Source: Gammaproteobacteria bacterium (GTDB lineage Bacteria > Pseudomonadota > Gammaproteobacteria > Tenderiales > Tenderiaceae). Taken from it: a stretch of DNA of 64,000 nucleotides. The notes under the pieces are model-generated. The model ran no database searches and was not told the origin of the DNA. It saw only the letters and a program-made list of their open reading frames with translations. Shown piece by piece: positions 15,163 to 24,306 of this stretch (its first letter is position 1; the number at the start of each line of letters is the position of its first letter). The DNA lies in assembly GCA_016200485.1 (NCBI GenBank), contig JACQEP010000007.1, positions 112,653-176,652 on the forward strand. Reading direction: 5' to 3'. The position numbers were made by a program, and so were the translations under genes.

Positions 15163-17328
15163 TTAACATGCCACCAGGTTGGCATAGGCCGCCACCAACC
15201 ACTTGGTGCCTACGCTATTGAAGTTAACCTGAACCCGGGCGTTGGAACCGCGGCCCTCGCAATCCAGTACCACTCCCTCGCCGAATTTGGAGTGCAATAC
15301 CCGTTGCCCCAGGCGCAAACCATCGGCGTTCAATTCATCGTCATCGTCGTTCCAGTCGCGCACCGGGCGGGTAATACGCGCTTTGGGTCGGACATCCAGC
15401 AATAACGTGGCCGGAATTTCCCGGATAAAACGCGATGGCAGAGAATGATGCTCCTGGCCATGCAGTCGTCGTTGTTCGGCGTGTGTTAAATATAACAGTT
15501 GTCGGGCGCGAGTAATGCCGACGTAACACAAGCGTCGCTCTTCTTCGAGGCGGCCCGGTTCATCCATCGACATTTGATGCGGGAACAAGCCCTCTTCCAC
15601 GCCGCAAATAAATACCAGCGGAAACTCCAGGCCCTTGGCCGAATGCAGGGTCATCAGTTGCACGCAATCTTCCCATGGATCGCCTTGGGTATCGCCCGCT
15701 TCCAGCGCGGCATGAGAAAGAAACGCGGACAACGGATCAAGCTCGTTCTCCTCGGCCGCTACGTCATATTCAAACTCACGCGCGGCGTTGATCAATTCTT
15801 CCAGATTCTCGATGCGCGCCTGACCCTTTTCGCCTTTTTCCTTGCGATAGTGATCGAGCAGGCCACTACTGGCCGTGACGTGATCGACTTGCTCCGCAAG
15901 AGTAAGCCCCAGCGTGTCGAGCGCCATTTTTTCGATCAGTGCGACGAAATTTTGCAACGCGCTGAGTGCGCGCGCAGGCAGGGCATTGTCATTGATAATC
16001 GTCAGTAATGCCTGCCACATGCCGATGCCGTGCTGACGCGCGTATTCACGCATCAGGACGACGCTGCGTTCACCGATGCCGCGCGTCGGCGTGTTGATTA
16101 CGCGCTCGAACGAGGCGTCATCGCTGCGATTGCTGATCAGCCGCAAATACGCTAATGCATCCTTGATTTCCTGACGCTCGAAGAAGCGCTGGCCGCCATA
16201 AATGCGATACGGAATCCCGGCACGAATTAGCGCCTCTTCCAAAACGCGCGATTGAGCATTGGAGCGATACAAAATCGCCGCCTCGCGTCGCGCATGACCG
16301 TCAGCGACCCACTGCCGGATGCGTTCGGCGACGAAACGCGCCTCATCGAGATCATTAAATGCCGTATAAACATGGAGCGGCTCACCCTCTTCGCCATCTG
16401 TCCACAACTCTTTACCGAGACGGTCGCTATTGTTCGCGATGAGCGCATTCGCGGCCTTGAGGATGGTCGCTGTCGAGCGGTAATTCTGCTCCATGCGTAT
16501 CGTCTGAGTTTTGGGATAATCCTTGCTGAAGCGATGAATGTTTTCGATGCGTGCGCCGCGCCAGCCATAAATCGATTGATCGTCATCGCCGACGGCGAAC
16601 AGATTGCCGCTATCACCCGCCAACAGCCGCAGCCAGGCATATTGAATGGTGTTGGTGTCCTGAAACTCATCGACCAGCACATAACGCAGCCGCTGCCGGT
16701 AGTGATGCAGGATGTCCGGCCGGTCCCGCAGCAACTCATATGCGCGCAGCAGCAGCTCGGCGAAATCGACCAGCCCCGACTGGCGGCAGGCATCCTCATA
16801 GGCCTGATACAGGCGGATCATCTGTTTGGTGTAAGGATCGGGCGCGGGCGTGATTTGTGCCGGACGCTGACCATCGTCCTTGCGGCCATTGATGAACCAC
16901 ATCACCTGTTTCGGCGCCCATTTGGACTCGTCGATCTCCAGCTGGCGCATAATGCGTTTGATCAGGCGCAGCTGGTCCTCGGCATCCAGGATCTGGAACT
17001 GTTGCGGCAGGCCCGCGTCCTTCCAATGGGCGCGCAACAAGCGATGGGCCAGATTATGGAAAGTGCCGACCCACATGCCTCCGATCGGCGTTCCCAGCAA
17101 TTGCTCGATCCGCCCCCGCATCTCAGCCGCCGCCTTGTTGGTGAAGGTCACCGCCAGGATGTTGTAGGGCGAGGCATTTTCCACCCTCAACAGCCAGGCG
17201 ATGCGATGCACCAGCACCCGGGTCTTGCCGCTGCCCGCCCCGGCCAGCACCAATTGCTGCCCCGGCGGCGCCGAGACGGCTTCACGTTGAGCGGGATTCA
17301 GGCCGTTAAGTATATGAGAGACATCCAT
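15163..17328 (-). CDS. uvrD: DNA helicase II UvrD
   Basis: The 721-residue superfamily 1A helicase acts in nucleotide excision and mismatch repair. Visible motifs are NPAQREAV (Q motif), GAGSGKT (residues 30-36, Walker A), LVDEFQDTN, VGDDDQSIYGWRGA, YRSTATIL and the C-terminal LMTLHSAKGLEFP and VGITRARQLLYLTHA. The tail ends in the UvrD-type Tudor-like segment (LRLGQRVLHSKFGEGVVLD). Starting at ATG 17328 (MDVSHILNGLNPAQ) gives the E. coli length almost exactly; the frame extends to 17580 but without conservation and across the divergent gene's start. Confidence 0.96.
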   Translation of the reverse strand: MDVSHILNGLNPAQREAVSAPPGQQLVLAGAGSGKTRVLVHRIAWLLRVENASPYNILAVTFTNKAAAEMRGRIEQLLGTPIGGMWVGTFHNLAHRLLRAHWKDAGLPQQFQILDAEDQLRLIKRIMRQLEIDESKWAPKQVMWFINGRKDDGQRPAQITPAPDPYTKQMIRLYQAYEDACRQSGLVDFAELLLRAYELLRDRPDILHHYRQRLRYVLVDEFQDTNTIQYAWLRLLAGDSGNLFAVGDDDQSIYGWRGARIENIHRFSKDYPKTQTIRMEQNYRSTATILKAANALIANNSDRLGKELWTDGEEGEPLHVYTAFNDLDEARFVAERIRQWVADGHARREAAILYRSNAQSRVLEEALIRAGIPYRIYGGQRFFERQEIKDALAYLRLISNRSDDASFERVINTPTRGIGERSVVLMREYARQHGIGMWQALLTIINDNALPARALSALQNFVALIEKMALDTLGLTLAEQVDHVTASSGLLDHYRKEKGEKGQARIENLEELINAAREFEYDVAAEENELDPLSAFLSHAALEAGDTQGDPWEDCVQLMTLHSAKGLEFPLVFICGVEEGLFPHQMSMDEPGRLEEERRLCYVGITRARQLLYLTHAEQRRLHGQEHHSLPSRFIREIPATLLLDVRPKARITRPVRDWNDDDDELNADGLRLGQRVLHSKFGEGVVLDCEGRGSNARVQVNFNSVGTKWLVAAYANLVAC

Positions 17329-17407
17329 GCGCGAAATTCTAACAGATACACGGATTTGTGCCCGGGTTCGCTGGACAAAAGGACAGTTAAGCGGTAAATA
17401 ACTGATT

Positions 17408-19225
17408 ATGTTTAAGCAAGTGCCATTATTGAAACAAACCTTACGCAGCGCCCAGCTGTGCCTGCTGGCAGCGGTGGTTGGCTGCGGGCCGGATGGCAAT
17501 AACGCCAAAGACAATACCCTGAGCGGGCCGGTAAAAGGGGTGATTTCAGAGAGCGGGTCCTTGGTGGCCGCACCGGTCACCTCGATCGGCGCTACTGCCG
17601 AATTGGGCGGCAGTAGCGCTGGTGACGTGGGGGCCTATCAGGCGGTGGTGGCAAGCGCGGCAGATGGCCGTGCGGTGACCGTGGTCTGGCTGCAGTCTGA
17701 TGGTACCCGCAACAATCTCTTCGCCAGGCGTTATAGCAGTGGTGCTTGGGGACCGCTGGAATCGTTGGAATCCGGATCAGGTACTGTAGGTCAGCAGTTC
17801 AAGGTTTTGATTGATAGCAACAATGTCGTTACTGTTGTCTGGAGCCAGGCCAGCGCCTCGGGTGGCAGTACCGATGACGTGTTGATGACGCGTTATAACG
17901 GAACCCTGTGGTCGGCGCCCGCAGTCATAGACAATGCCGCAGGCCTCATCGGTGCCCTGAATGCCATCGTCGATACCGGAAATAATATTACGGTGACGTG
18001 GGGGCAGCAGACCGCGAACTATCATTTATATGGCCGGCGTTGTGATGCCAATGGTAACTGTGGTGCCGTTGGGACAATTGCTCAGCTTGATGATAATACG
18101 CAGCATGATGTGGACAGTCCGCAGCTGGCGCTAGACACTACAAATAACGTAGTCACCGTGCTTTGGCGGCAGAAGGACAGTACCGATGCGCGGTTTGATG
18201 TTTATGCCAATCGTTATGCGGGTGCTTGGTCTGGCTTCACTAAGTTGAGCAGTGGTGCGGGTGGTGATGCGCAAGGTGAAACCATGGCCGTTGATGGCGC
18301 AGGCAACGTAACCGTGGCTTGGCGACAGTATGATGGCGCGGCCTATTTCAACTTGTGGTACGCGCGTTTCACCTTCGGCGGCGCTTGGGCCGCCGCCGCA
18401 ACGCTTGAAGTCAGCAATGGAGACGTGAGCAACCCTACGATAAAGCTAGGTGCAGCCAACAAAGCCTTTGTCTTCTGGACTCAATATAACGGAACGGCCA
18501 ATGATCTCTGGGCGCGCGAAGTGGCGCCGGTGTTGCAGGCGGCAGTGGCCTTGGATAGTCAAACGACCAGCGCCGGTCTGGCGGAAGTGGCGGCTGACAG
18601 CACGGGTACGCTCACCGCCGTCTGGCCGCAGAGCAGCGGCAGTGGTACCAAGGACGATTTGTGGGTGAGCCGCAAGACCAATGCTGGGAGTTGGGATGTG
18701 CCTACGAAATTGAGCCAGAGTTCCCCAGCAGGGGAGGCCACCAATCCTTACGCGCTCGTCGATAGCGCAGGTAATGTTACTGTTTATTGGCTCCAGCAGG
18801 TGAATGCCACGGGGCAAATTGATCTGTGGGCCAATCGTTATCTTGTGGCATCCAGCGCTTGGCAGGGCAGAACCGCAGTTGAGGATCTGAGTGATAGCGG
18901 CGTCACTTCCCCCATCAGTGTGATGGCCGCGGCAACGCGCAAGATCACGCTACTGTGGCAGCAAAGCGACAGCACAGGCGTGCAACACCTGCTGGTGAAT
19001 CATCACGATACGTTTAGTTGGCTTGGCGTGAGGCGTGTCGATGGCAGATACAATCGTCCCAATGGTTCAGGCTCAGTCGATCCCAACAGCGGTGGATCGG
19101 CGAGTATGGTGATCGATAGCAGTGGCGTGATTACCGTGTTCTGGTTGCAGCAGATCAATGAAACCGATGGCAGTGGTCAGAGCGTGAATATGAAATACCT
19201 GTTGGCGAATCGTATCTCGTTTTAA
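17408..19225 (+). CDS. Large lipoprotein with propeller-like repeats, unknown function
   Basis: The 605-residue product begins with a lipoprotein signal (LCLLAAVVGC, Cys26). The rest is built from roughly 50-60-residue repeats with the pattern VTVVWxQ..DG..NLFARRY..GAWG (for example VTVVWLQSDG, VTVAWRQYDG, ITVFWLQQIN), suggesting a beta-propeller similar in layout to BNR or WD-type proteins. There are few Cys and no catalytic motif. It is divergent from uvrD with an 80-bp gap and is likely a surface or periplasmic binding lipoprotein; no closer function can be supported. Confidence 0.8.
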   Translation: MFKQVPLLKQTLRSAQLCLLAAVVGCGPDGNNAKDNTLSGPVKGVISESGSLVAAPVTSIGATAELGGSSAGDVGAYQAVVASAADGRAVTVVWLQSDGTRNNLFARRYSSGAWGPLESLESGSGTVGQQFKVLIDSNNVVTVVWSQASASGGSTDDVLMTRYNGTLWSAPAVIDNAAGLIGALNAIVDTGNNITVTWGQQTANYHLYGRRCDANGNCGAVGTIAQLDDNTQHDVDSPQLALDTTNNVVTVLWRQKDSTDARFDVYANRYAGAWSGFTKLSSGAGGDAQGETMAVDGAGNVTVAWRQYDGAAYFNLWYARFTFGGAWAAAATLEVSNGDVSNPTIKLGAANKAFVFWTQYNGTANDLWAREVAPVLQAAVALDSQTTSAGLAEVAADSTGTLTAVWPQSSGSGTKDDLWVSRKTNAGSWDVPTKLSQSSPAGEATNPYALVDSAGNVTVYWLQQVNATGQIDLWANRYLVASSAWQGRTAVEDLSDSGVTSPISVMAAATRKITLLWQQSDSTGVQHLLVNHHDTFSWLGVRRVDGRYNRPNGSGSVDPNSGGSASMVIDSSGVITVFWLQQINETDGSGQSVNMKYLLANRISF

Positions 19226-19271
19226 TCGATAAAATTTCAGGCATCCCTGCCTGCGTTGCAGCACTTACTTT

Positions 19272-19502
19272 TTAGCTCGCGTAACGTTGCTGTTCCGGCA
19301 GCCAAGCCACATGCGGGTGTAATGCATCCGTCGAAATGACCACGTCCATTGCCAGGCGCCGGGTCAATTCAGCGAAGGAATCGCTGTCGCCGACCTCGTT
19401 TTGCCAATGCTGGAAATGTTCGGTGTTGAGATAAAGCCGATTAGGCCAATAGCCGTGGTTGCGCTGGAAGTCGGAGGCAAGGCGGTAGACATAGCTCAGC
19501 AT
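19272..19502 (-). CDS. Conserved-looking small hypothetical protein
   Basis: The 76-residue soluble product starts MLSYVYRLASDFQRNHGYWP and is rich in aromatic residues and His. ATG 19502 follows a good ribosome binding site (AAGGAGT); a longer frame to 19571 has an Arg-rich leader and no site. No signal peptide or known domain. It converges on the lipoprotein gene. Function unknown. Confidence 0.6.
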   Translation of the reverse strand: MLSYVYRLASDFQRNHGYWPNRLYLNTEHFQHWQNEVGDSDSFAELTRRLAMDVVISTDALHPHVAWLPEQQRYAS

Positions 19503-19619
19503 GGATGGACTCCTTCGGTTGAGGGGGCGATGACCCCTATATCTAGTGATATTCACAAGAGTTCCACCCAATATATCGGTAGTCTATTGCTCAACTTTAG
19601 GCGTGTGGCAACGCGGGCT

Positions 19620-19652
19620 CAAAAAAACCGCCGGGGTCGATGTCCCGGCGGT
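19620..19652 (-). terminator. Rho-independent terminator of the small membrane protein gene
   Basis: On the minus strand ACCGCCGGG pairs with CCCGGCGGT (19644-19652 with 19627-19635) and is followed by a run of seven T. This is strong support that the small minus-strand gene at 19684-19815 is transcribed. Confidence 0.85.
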
Positions 19653-19683
19653 GGTTGATTGGGATGACCTGGGATTGCGGGCG

Positions 19684-19815
19684 TTACAGCCCCGCGTATG
19701 ATGTAGCGAAATTGGCAATAATAACCGCGACCGTCATGACTACCGGGATTCCCATCAATACCTGGATGGTATCTTTTCGCGGGTACAACTCTTTCTTTTG
19801 ATGCGGTGGCGTCAT
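19684..19815 (-). CDS. 43-residue single-pass membrane protein
   Basis: The frame from ATG 19815 (MTPPHQKKELYPRKDTIQ) has a basic N terminus and one hydrophobic helix (VLMGIPVVMTVAVIIANFA). AGGGGGA lies 5 bases upstream of the ATG and a perfect terminator lies 30 bp after the stop, which together support a real gene. A longer frame to 19887 lacks these signals. Function unknown. Confidence 0.6.
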   Translation of the reverse strand: MTPPHQKKELYPRKDTIQVLMGIPVVMTVAVIIANFATSYAGL

Positions 19816-19956
19816 GCTATCCCCCTGTATACCAGAGCCGATACAAGTTGAAGAGATCACTGCAGTGATGAATTGCGGCCTGTTCATTCAGGCTGCAACA
19901 TTATGTATAGACCAGGATGGCGAACATTCAAGAATATTGATAATGAGGATATGAAA

Positions 19957-19992
19957 CACAAACCCCCAATCCAGCGATGCCGGATTGGGGGG
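19957..19992 (-). terminator. Rho-independent terminator of the 64-residue gene
   Basis: Minus strand: CCCCCCAATCC (19992-19982) pairs with GGATTGGGGG (19972-19963), followed by TTTGTGTTT. It sits 22 bp beyond the stop of the gene at 20015-20209. Confidence 0.85.
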
Positions 19993-20014
19993 TAAGGTCG
20001 TGCAGACGCCGGGA

Positions 20015-20209
20015 TTAGCAGCTTTGGCGGATTTGCCAGCCGAAATCCTGGTCTTTGGTGAATGAGAGTTGGTCGAGCGTACCCCACGAGATTTCGATAC
20101 AATCAATTTCATCGGCATCACTCACGCCGGCTTGCTCGATTCGTTCCCGAATCTCACGCCAAGTCAATTTGGCAGGTTGGTCTTCGATATGGAGCTTTGA
20201 TACAGCCAT
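20015..20209 (-). CDS. 64-residue hypothetical protein
   Basis: The product MAVSKLHIEDQPAKLTWREI... is small, soluble and acidic and contains a Trp-rich end (SWGTLDQLSFTKDQDFGWQI). It has no known domain. A strong terminator directly downstream supports expression. It is one of three small minus-strand genes in a row (19272-20209), each apparently with its own signals. Confidence 0.6.
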   Translation of the reverse strand: MAVSKLHIEDQPAKLTWREIRERIEQAGVSDADEIDCIEISWGTLDQLSFTKDQDFGWQIRQSC

Positions 20210-20347
20210 GGTTAGGTCCCCCCCGGGATAATTGAACCAGAATCATTATAGCACTACTTTTTGTAGTTGTATTCTTCACTGATTGAGTCGACAATTGTCA
20301 ACGCTGGGTGTGTGTCCAGGGTGAGACATAGTATGATCATTATCGTT

Positions 20348-20824
20348 ATGCGCCAGATATCCCAGATACTGATGGTTTGCCTTGTTTGCTCCGCGACGAC
20401 CGTTGTTTCCGCGGAAGAGGCGCGTATTTATCGCTGGGTGGCGGAAGATGGCTCGGTCACCTTTTCCTCGCAACCGCCGCCTGCCGGGATCAAGGGCGAA
20501 GCGATGGACGTCCCTACACCACAGCAGGTAATCGTGCAGGATCCGGCCGTGTTGCAGCGGCAACTACAGCGCTCCGAGGCGTTGGGGCAGGCGCTGGACG
20601 CTCAACGTCAGCAACGAGAGCAGTCGCAACTGGAGTTGAATGAGGCGGAGGAAGCGCTGCGGGCGGCGGAGCAAGCGTTGGCAGCAGGGCATGAGCCACA
20701 GGCGGGTGAGGTACAGCGCATTTCGACGGGCACGCGGTTGTTGCCCAGCTATTTCGAACGCATCAAACAATTGGAGGCGGCGGTGGCGGCGGCCAAGCAG
20801 CGGGTTGAGGATTTGAAAAAATAG
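20348..20824 (+). CDS. Exported DUF4124-type protein with coiled coil
   Basis: The 158-residue product has a signal peptide (MRQISQILMVCLVCSATTVV, cut after VSA), then a DUF4124-like block (ARIYRWVAEDGSVTFSSQPP) and a long helical segment rich in Gln, Glu and Ala (about residues 80-158) that should form a coiled coil. It is likely a periplasmic protein of unknown role. Earlier in-frame ATGs (20267, 20333) would spoil the signal peptide. Its TAG stop is the first three bases of a palindromic repeat. Confidence 0.75.
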   Translation: MRQISQILMVCLVCSATTVVSAEEARIYRWVAEDGSVTFSSQPPPAGIKGEAMDVPTPQQVIVQDPAVLQRQLQRSEALGQALDAQRQQREQSQLELNEAEEALRAAEQALAAGHEPQAGEVQRISTGTRLLPSYFERIKQLEAAVAAAKQRVEDLKK

Positions 20825-20860
20825 GGGCGATTCGTGAATCGCCCAAACAATCGCCCCTAC
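20822..20860. repeat. GTAGGGGCGATTC palindromic repeat (copy A, extended)
   Basis: The element reads TAGGGGCGATTCGTGAATCG, then CCC, and a second ...ATCGCCCCTAC half. The inverted halves TAGGGGCGAT and ATCGCCCCTA flank an internal GATTCGTGAATC palindrome. The initial TAG is the stop codon of the gene ending at 20824. Related copies are at 36152-36182, 37728-37755 and 53959-53986. Confidence 0.85.
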
Positions 20861-20919
20861 CAATTATCATGTTTGGCGATATACTAAATTATCGTTAGCA
20901 GATAGTTTTATAAGGGGCC

Positions 20920-21876
20920 ATGAAGCTACAGCAATTACTTTATATCCGCGAGGTTGCGCGGCGGGGAATGAATGTCTCGGCGGCGGCTGAGGCGCTGCAT
21001 ACCGCGCAACCGGGTGTGAGTAGTCAGATCCGGCTGCTGGAAGATGAGCTCAACGTCCAAATTTTCGAGCGCAATGGCAAGCGGCTGGTGGGAGTCACCG
21101 AACCCGGCCGGGCGATCCTGGAGATGGCGGAGCAGGTGTTGCGTGAAGTCGAAAACATCAAAAAAATCAGCGGCGAATATTCCAGTCAGAGCAGTGGTCG
21201 TTTGTCAGTGGCCACCACCCATACCCAGGCGCGGTATGCGCTGCCGCTGGCGGTGACGGCGTTTAAACAACGTTTTCCCGAAGTGCGACTGGAGTTGCAT
21301 CAAGGCAGTCCTGGCCATGTGGCTGAACTCGCCGCCAGCGGTGCCGTGGATCTGGCGATCGCGACCGAGGCGCTGGAAGAAGTTTCTCAGCTGGTGACCC
21401 TGCCCTGTTATGAATGGAATCGTTGCGTGGTATGTCCGCCTGAACATCCGTTGTTGAGTGTGACGCCGTTGACGCTGGAGGCGATCGCCAAGTATCCGAT
21501 CGTGACTTACGATCCTACCGTTGCCGGGCGCTCTAAAATCAACCGCGCCTTCGAGCAGGCAGGGTTGCAGCCCAATGTCGTGCTTACCGCTATCGACTCG
21601 GATGTCATCAAAACTTACGTTGAACTGGGTTTGGGGATAGGCATTTTAGCGAAGATGGCCTTTGATCCGGCGCGCGATCAAAATTTGCGTGCCATCGATG
21701 CCGCGCATTTGTTCGAGCCAAGCACCACCCGGATCGGTATCCGGCGTGGCGCCTATCTGCGCGGCTATTTGTATGACTTCATCGAATTGTTCGCGCCGCA
21801 CCTCACACGCGCTGTCGTGGAGGCGGCCATGATCAAGCATGCCGTTGAGAATTTAGCCGAAGACGCTGCTGAGTAG
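20920..21876 (+). CDS. cysB: LysR-family regulator, CysB type
   Basis: The 318-residue protein has an N-terminal winged helix (MKLQQLLYIREVARRGMNVS, then AAEALHTAQPGVSSQIRLLE) and a periplasmic-binding-like effector domain. ATTHTQARYALP at residues 98-109 places Thr100, Thr102 and Gln103 where E. coli CysB contacts its inducer and sulfate, and TAIDSDVIKTYVELGLGIGI is also typical. CysB activates cysteine biosynthesis and sulfate assimilation genes in response to N-acetylserine. No cys genes are in the window. Its stop is 2 bp from the convergent topA stop. Confidence 0.93.
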   Translation: MKLQQLLYIREVARRGMNVSAAAEALHTAQPGVSSQIRLLEDELNVQIFERNGKRLVGVTEPGRAILEMAEQVLREVENIKKISGEYSSQSSGRLSVATTHTQARYALPLAVTAFKQRFPEVRLELHQGSPGHVAELAASGAVDLAIATEALEEVSQLVTLPCYEWNRCVVCPPEHPLLSVTPLTLEAIAKYPIVTYDPTVAGRSKINRAFEQAGLQPNVVLTAIDSDVIKTYVELGLGIGILAKMAFDPARDQNLRAIDAAHLFEPSTTRIGIRRGAYLRGYLYDFIELFAPHLTRAVVEAAMIKHAVENLAEDAAE

Positions 21877-21878
21877 CC

Positions 21879-24188
21879 TCAAGTCTTTTTGGGTTCTGGC
21901 GGCTCAATCTCAATGCTATGACCGCATTCCTTCTGCGGGCAGACCTTCTCCGTGCCACGGCGTTTGGTGATTTTGATGGTCATGATCGGCCACTTGCACG
22001 ACGGGCAAGCTTCATTCACGGGCTCATTCCAGACGGCGTATTTGCAATCCGGATAGCGCGAGCAGGAATAGAAGATTTTGCCATAGCGCGATTTGCGCGA
22101 CACCATTGACCCCTCTTTGCATTCGGGGCAGATCACGCCGGTGTCTTTGGGTTTTTCCAGTGGTTCAATGTACTTGCAATTCGGATAACCGGAGCAGCCG
22201 ATGAATTTGCCATAACGGCCGCTGCGGATGATGAGCGGCGCGTCGCATTTCGGGCACGTACGGCCTTCGATGACTTCGATTTGCGGCGTTTCGCCCGGCT
22301 GATCGTCCATGCTGCGCGTGTAGTCGCACTCGGGGAAACCGGTGCAACCGACAAAACGGCCGCGACGACCGAGGCGTATCGACAGCGGTTTGCCGCATTT
22401 CGGACAGGCCTCATCGAGCGCTTCGTGCGTCACATCCTGGCGACTGACATTGGTTTCGGTGTCATCGACCAGCTTTTTAAAGGGCCCCCAGAACGTGGCC
22501 AATAATGGTTTCCACTCGGCTTCGCCGCGCGATACCGCATCCAGCTCATCTTCAAGCCGCGCCGTGAAATCATAATCGACATATTGTGTGAAATAGTCGG
22601 TCAGAAATTTATTGACGATGCGGCCAACATCGGTCGGTGTAAAACGCCGCTTGTCGAGATCGACATATTCGCGTTGCTGCAACGTAGAGATGATCGAGGC
22701 ATAAGTCGAAGGGCGGCCGATGCCGTGTTCTTCCAGCGCCTTGACCAGACTGGCTTCGGTGTAGCGCGGTGGTGGCTCGGTGAAGTGCTGATTGGCAAGC
22801 AATTCGACCAATTTAATTTCATCGCCGACTTCCAAGGGTGGCAGAATGCGTTCATCTTCATCGTCGGCGGGTTTGGAGTCGTCGGCGTCTTCCTGGTAAA
22901 CCGTCATGAAACCGGGTTTGACCACGGTGGAGCCGTTGGCGCGGAATAGATTGTCTTCGCTGCCCGCGGTAAGATCGACCGCTACCGTGTCGAGCGTGGC
23001 ATGAATCATCTGGCAGGCGACGGTGCGTTTCCAGATCAGCTCATAAAGCTTGAGCTGATCCTTGTTCAAATATGACGCCAGCGAAGCAGGGTCGCGTGTG
23101 ACTGCCGTCGGCCGAATCGCCTCGTGCGCTTCCTGCGCGTTCTTGGATTTTGTTTTATAAACGTTGGGCTCATCCGGCAGATTTTCCGCGCCATAACGTT
23201 CCTTGATGTAATCGCGGATTTCGGCAATGGCTTCCTGCGCCAGATTCACCGAGTCGGTACGCATGTAGCTGATCAAGCCGACGGCGCCGCTGCCGGTGTC
23301 GATACCTTCATACAGTTGTTGCGCCAGACGCATGGTACGTTGAGCGGTGTAACCCAGCTTGCGCGAGGCTTCCTGTTGCAGGGTCGAGGTAATAAACGGC
23401 GGTGTTGGATTGCGCTTGCGTTGTTTCTTGTCGATCTTGACGACTTTGAGCGTGCCTTTGGAGTCACGTTCGATGATAGTCTTGATCTCAGTGGCGCGGG
23501 TCTCGGCTTCAACGCTGAATTGCGTGAGTTTCTCGCCCTGGAACTGAATCAATTTGCCGTTAAACTTTGCCGCACGACCTTTGCGCAGCTCGGCCTCCAG
23601 GGTCCAATATTCACGGGCAACAAACTTTTCGATTTCTTCCTCGCGCTCGACGATCATGCGCAGGGCCGGGCTTTGCACGCGGCCGGCGGACAAGCCGCGC
23701 CGGATCTTTTTCCAGAGCAGCGGCGAAAGATTGAAGCCAACCAGATAATCCAGTGCCCGGCGCGCCTGTTGCGCATCGACTAAATCTTGCGATATGTCAC
23801 GTGGATTCTCGATCGCCGCCTGAATCGCGCGTTTGGTGATTTCATGAAACACGACGCGCTTGACGAGTTTGTTTTTCAGCAGCTTTTTTTCGCGCAGATG
23901 TTCACAGATATGCCAGGAAATGGCCTCGCCTTCGCGATCAGGGTCAGTTGCGAGAAAGAGCGTGTCAGCGTCCTTGACGGACTCGGCAATGGCGTCGATA
24001 TGTTTTTTGTTTTTTTCGATCAGCTGATACTTCATGGCGAAGTCGTTGTCAGTGTCGACGGCGCCTTCTTTCGGCTTTAAATCGCGGACATGACCATAAG
24101 ACGCCATGACGTCAAAGTCCTTGCCGAGATATTTTTTGATGGTCTTAGCCTTGGCAGGCGATTCGACGATGACGAGGTTTTTGCTCAT
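21879..24188 (-). CDS. topA: DNA topoisomerase I
   Basis: The 769-residue type IA topoisomerase relaxes negative supercoils. The Toprim domain shows Glu9 (VIVESPAKAKTI) and the ATDPDREGE acidic triad (residues 80-88); the active Tyr is Tyr308 in SYMRTDSVNL. Four C-terminal zinc-ribbon-like modules follow: CPKCGKPLSIRLGRRGRFVG..C, CPKCDAPLIIRSGRYGKFIG..C, CPECKEG...C and a degenerate last one (CPSCKWP...CPQKEC). Gene order with smg and dprA on the same strand is classical. Confidence 0.97.
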   Translation of the reverse strand: MSKNLVIVESPAKAKTIKKYLGKDFDVMASYGHVRDLKPKEGAVDTDNDFAMKYQLIEKNKKHIDAIAESVKDADTLFLATDPDREGEAISWHICEHLREKKLLKNKLVKRVVFHEITKRAIQAAIENPRDISQDLVDAQQARRALDYLVGFNLSPLLWKKIRRGLSAGRVQSPALRMIVEREEEIEKFVAREYWTLEAELRKGRAAKFNGKLIQFQGEKLTQFSVEAETRATEIKTIIERDSKGTLKVVKIDKKQRKRNPTPPFITSTLQQEASRKLGYTAQRTMRLAQQLYEGIDTGSGAVGLISYMRTDSVNLAQEAIAEIRDYIKERYGAENLPDEPNVYKTKSKNAQEAHEAIRPTAVTRDPASLASYLNKDQLKLYELIWKRTVACQMIHATLDTVAVDLTAGSEDNLFRANGSTVVKPGFMTVYQEDADDSKPADDEDERILPPLEVGDEIKLVELLANQHFTEPPPRYTEASLVKALEEHGIGRPSTYASIISTLQQREYVDLDKRRFTPTDVGRIVNKFLTDYFTQYVDYDFTARLEDELDAVSRGEAEWKPLLATFWGPFKKLVDDTETNVSRQDVTHEALDEACPKCGKPLSIRLGRRGRFVGCTGFPECDYTRSMDDQPGETPQIEVIEGRTCPKCDAPLIIRSGRYGKFIGCSGYPNCKYIEPLEKPKDTGVICPECKEGSMVSRKSRYGKIFYSCSRYPDCKYAVWNEPVNEACPSCKWPIMTIKITKRRGTEKVCPQKECGHSIEIEPPEPKKT

Positions 24189-24306
24189 GATTTAATTATC
24201 AGATCCGAATTAGGCTGCTTGCGAACAGATAGCGGTCAGAACATCGCAGAGTTTAGACCGCCTGTCCTGTTCGTCCAGTGGTGCCGCTTAATCTATGCAA
24301 GGAAAA

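Noticed and set aside
16252..17397. A 381-codon plus-strand open frame opposite uvrD
   Set aside because: It lies entirely antisense to a strongly conserved helicase gene, has no recognisable domain and reflects codon bias of the true gene.
23124..23783. A 219-codon plus-strand frame opposite topA
   Set aside because: Shadow of topA; composition is typical of antisense translation.
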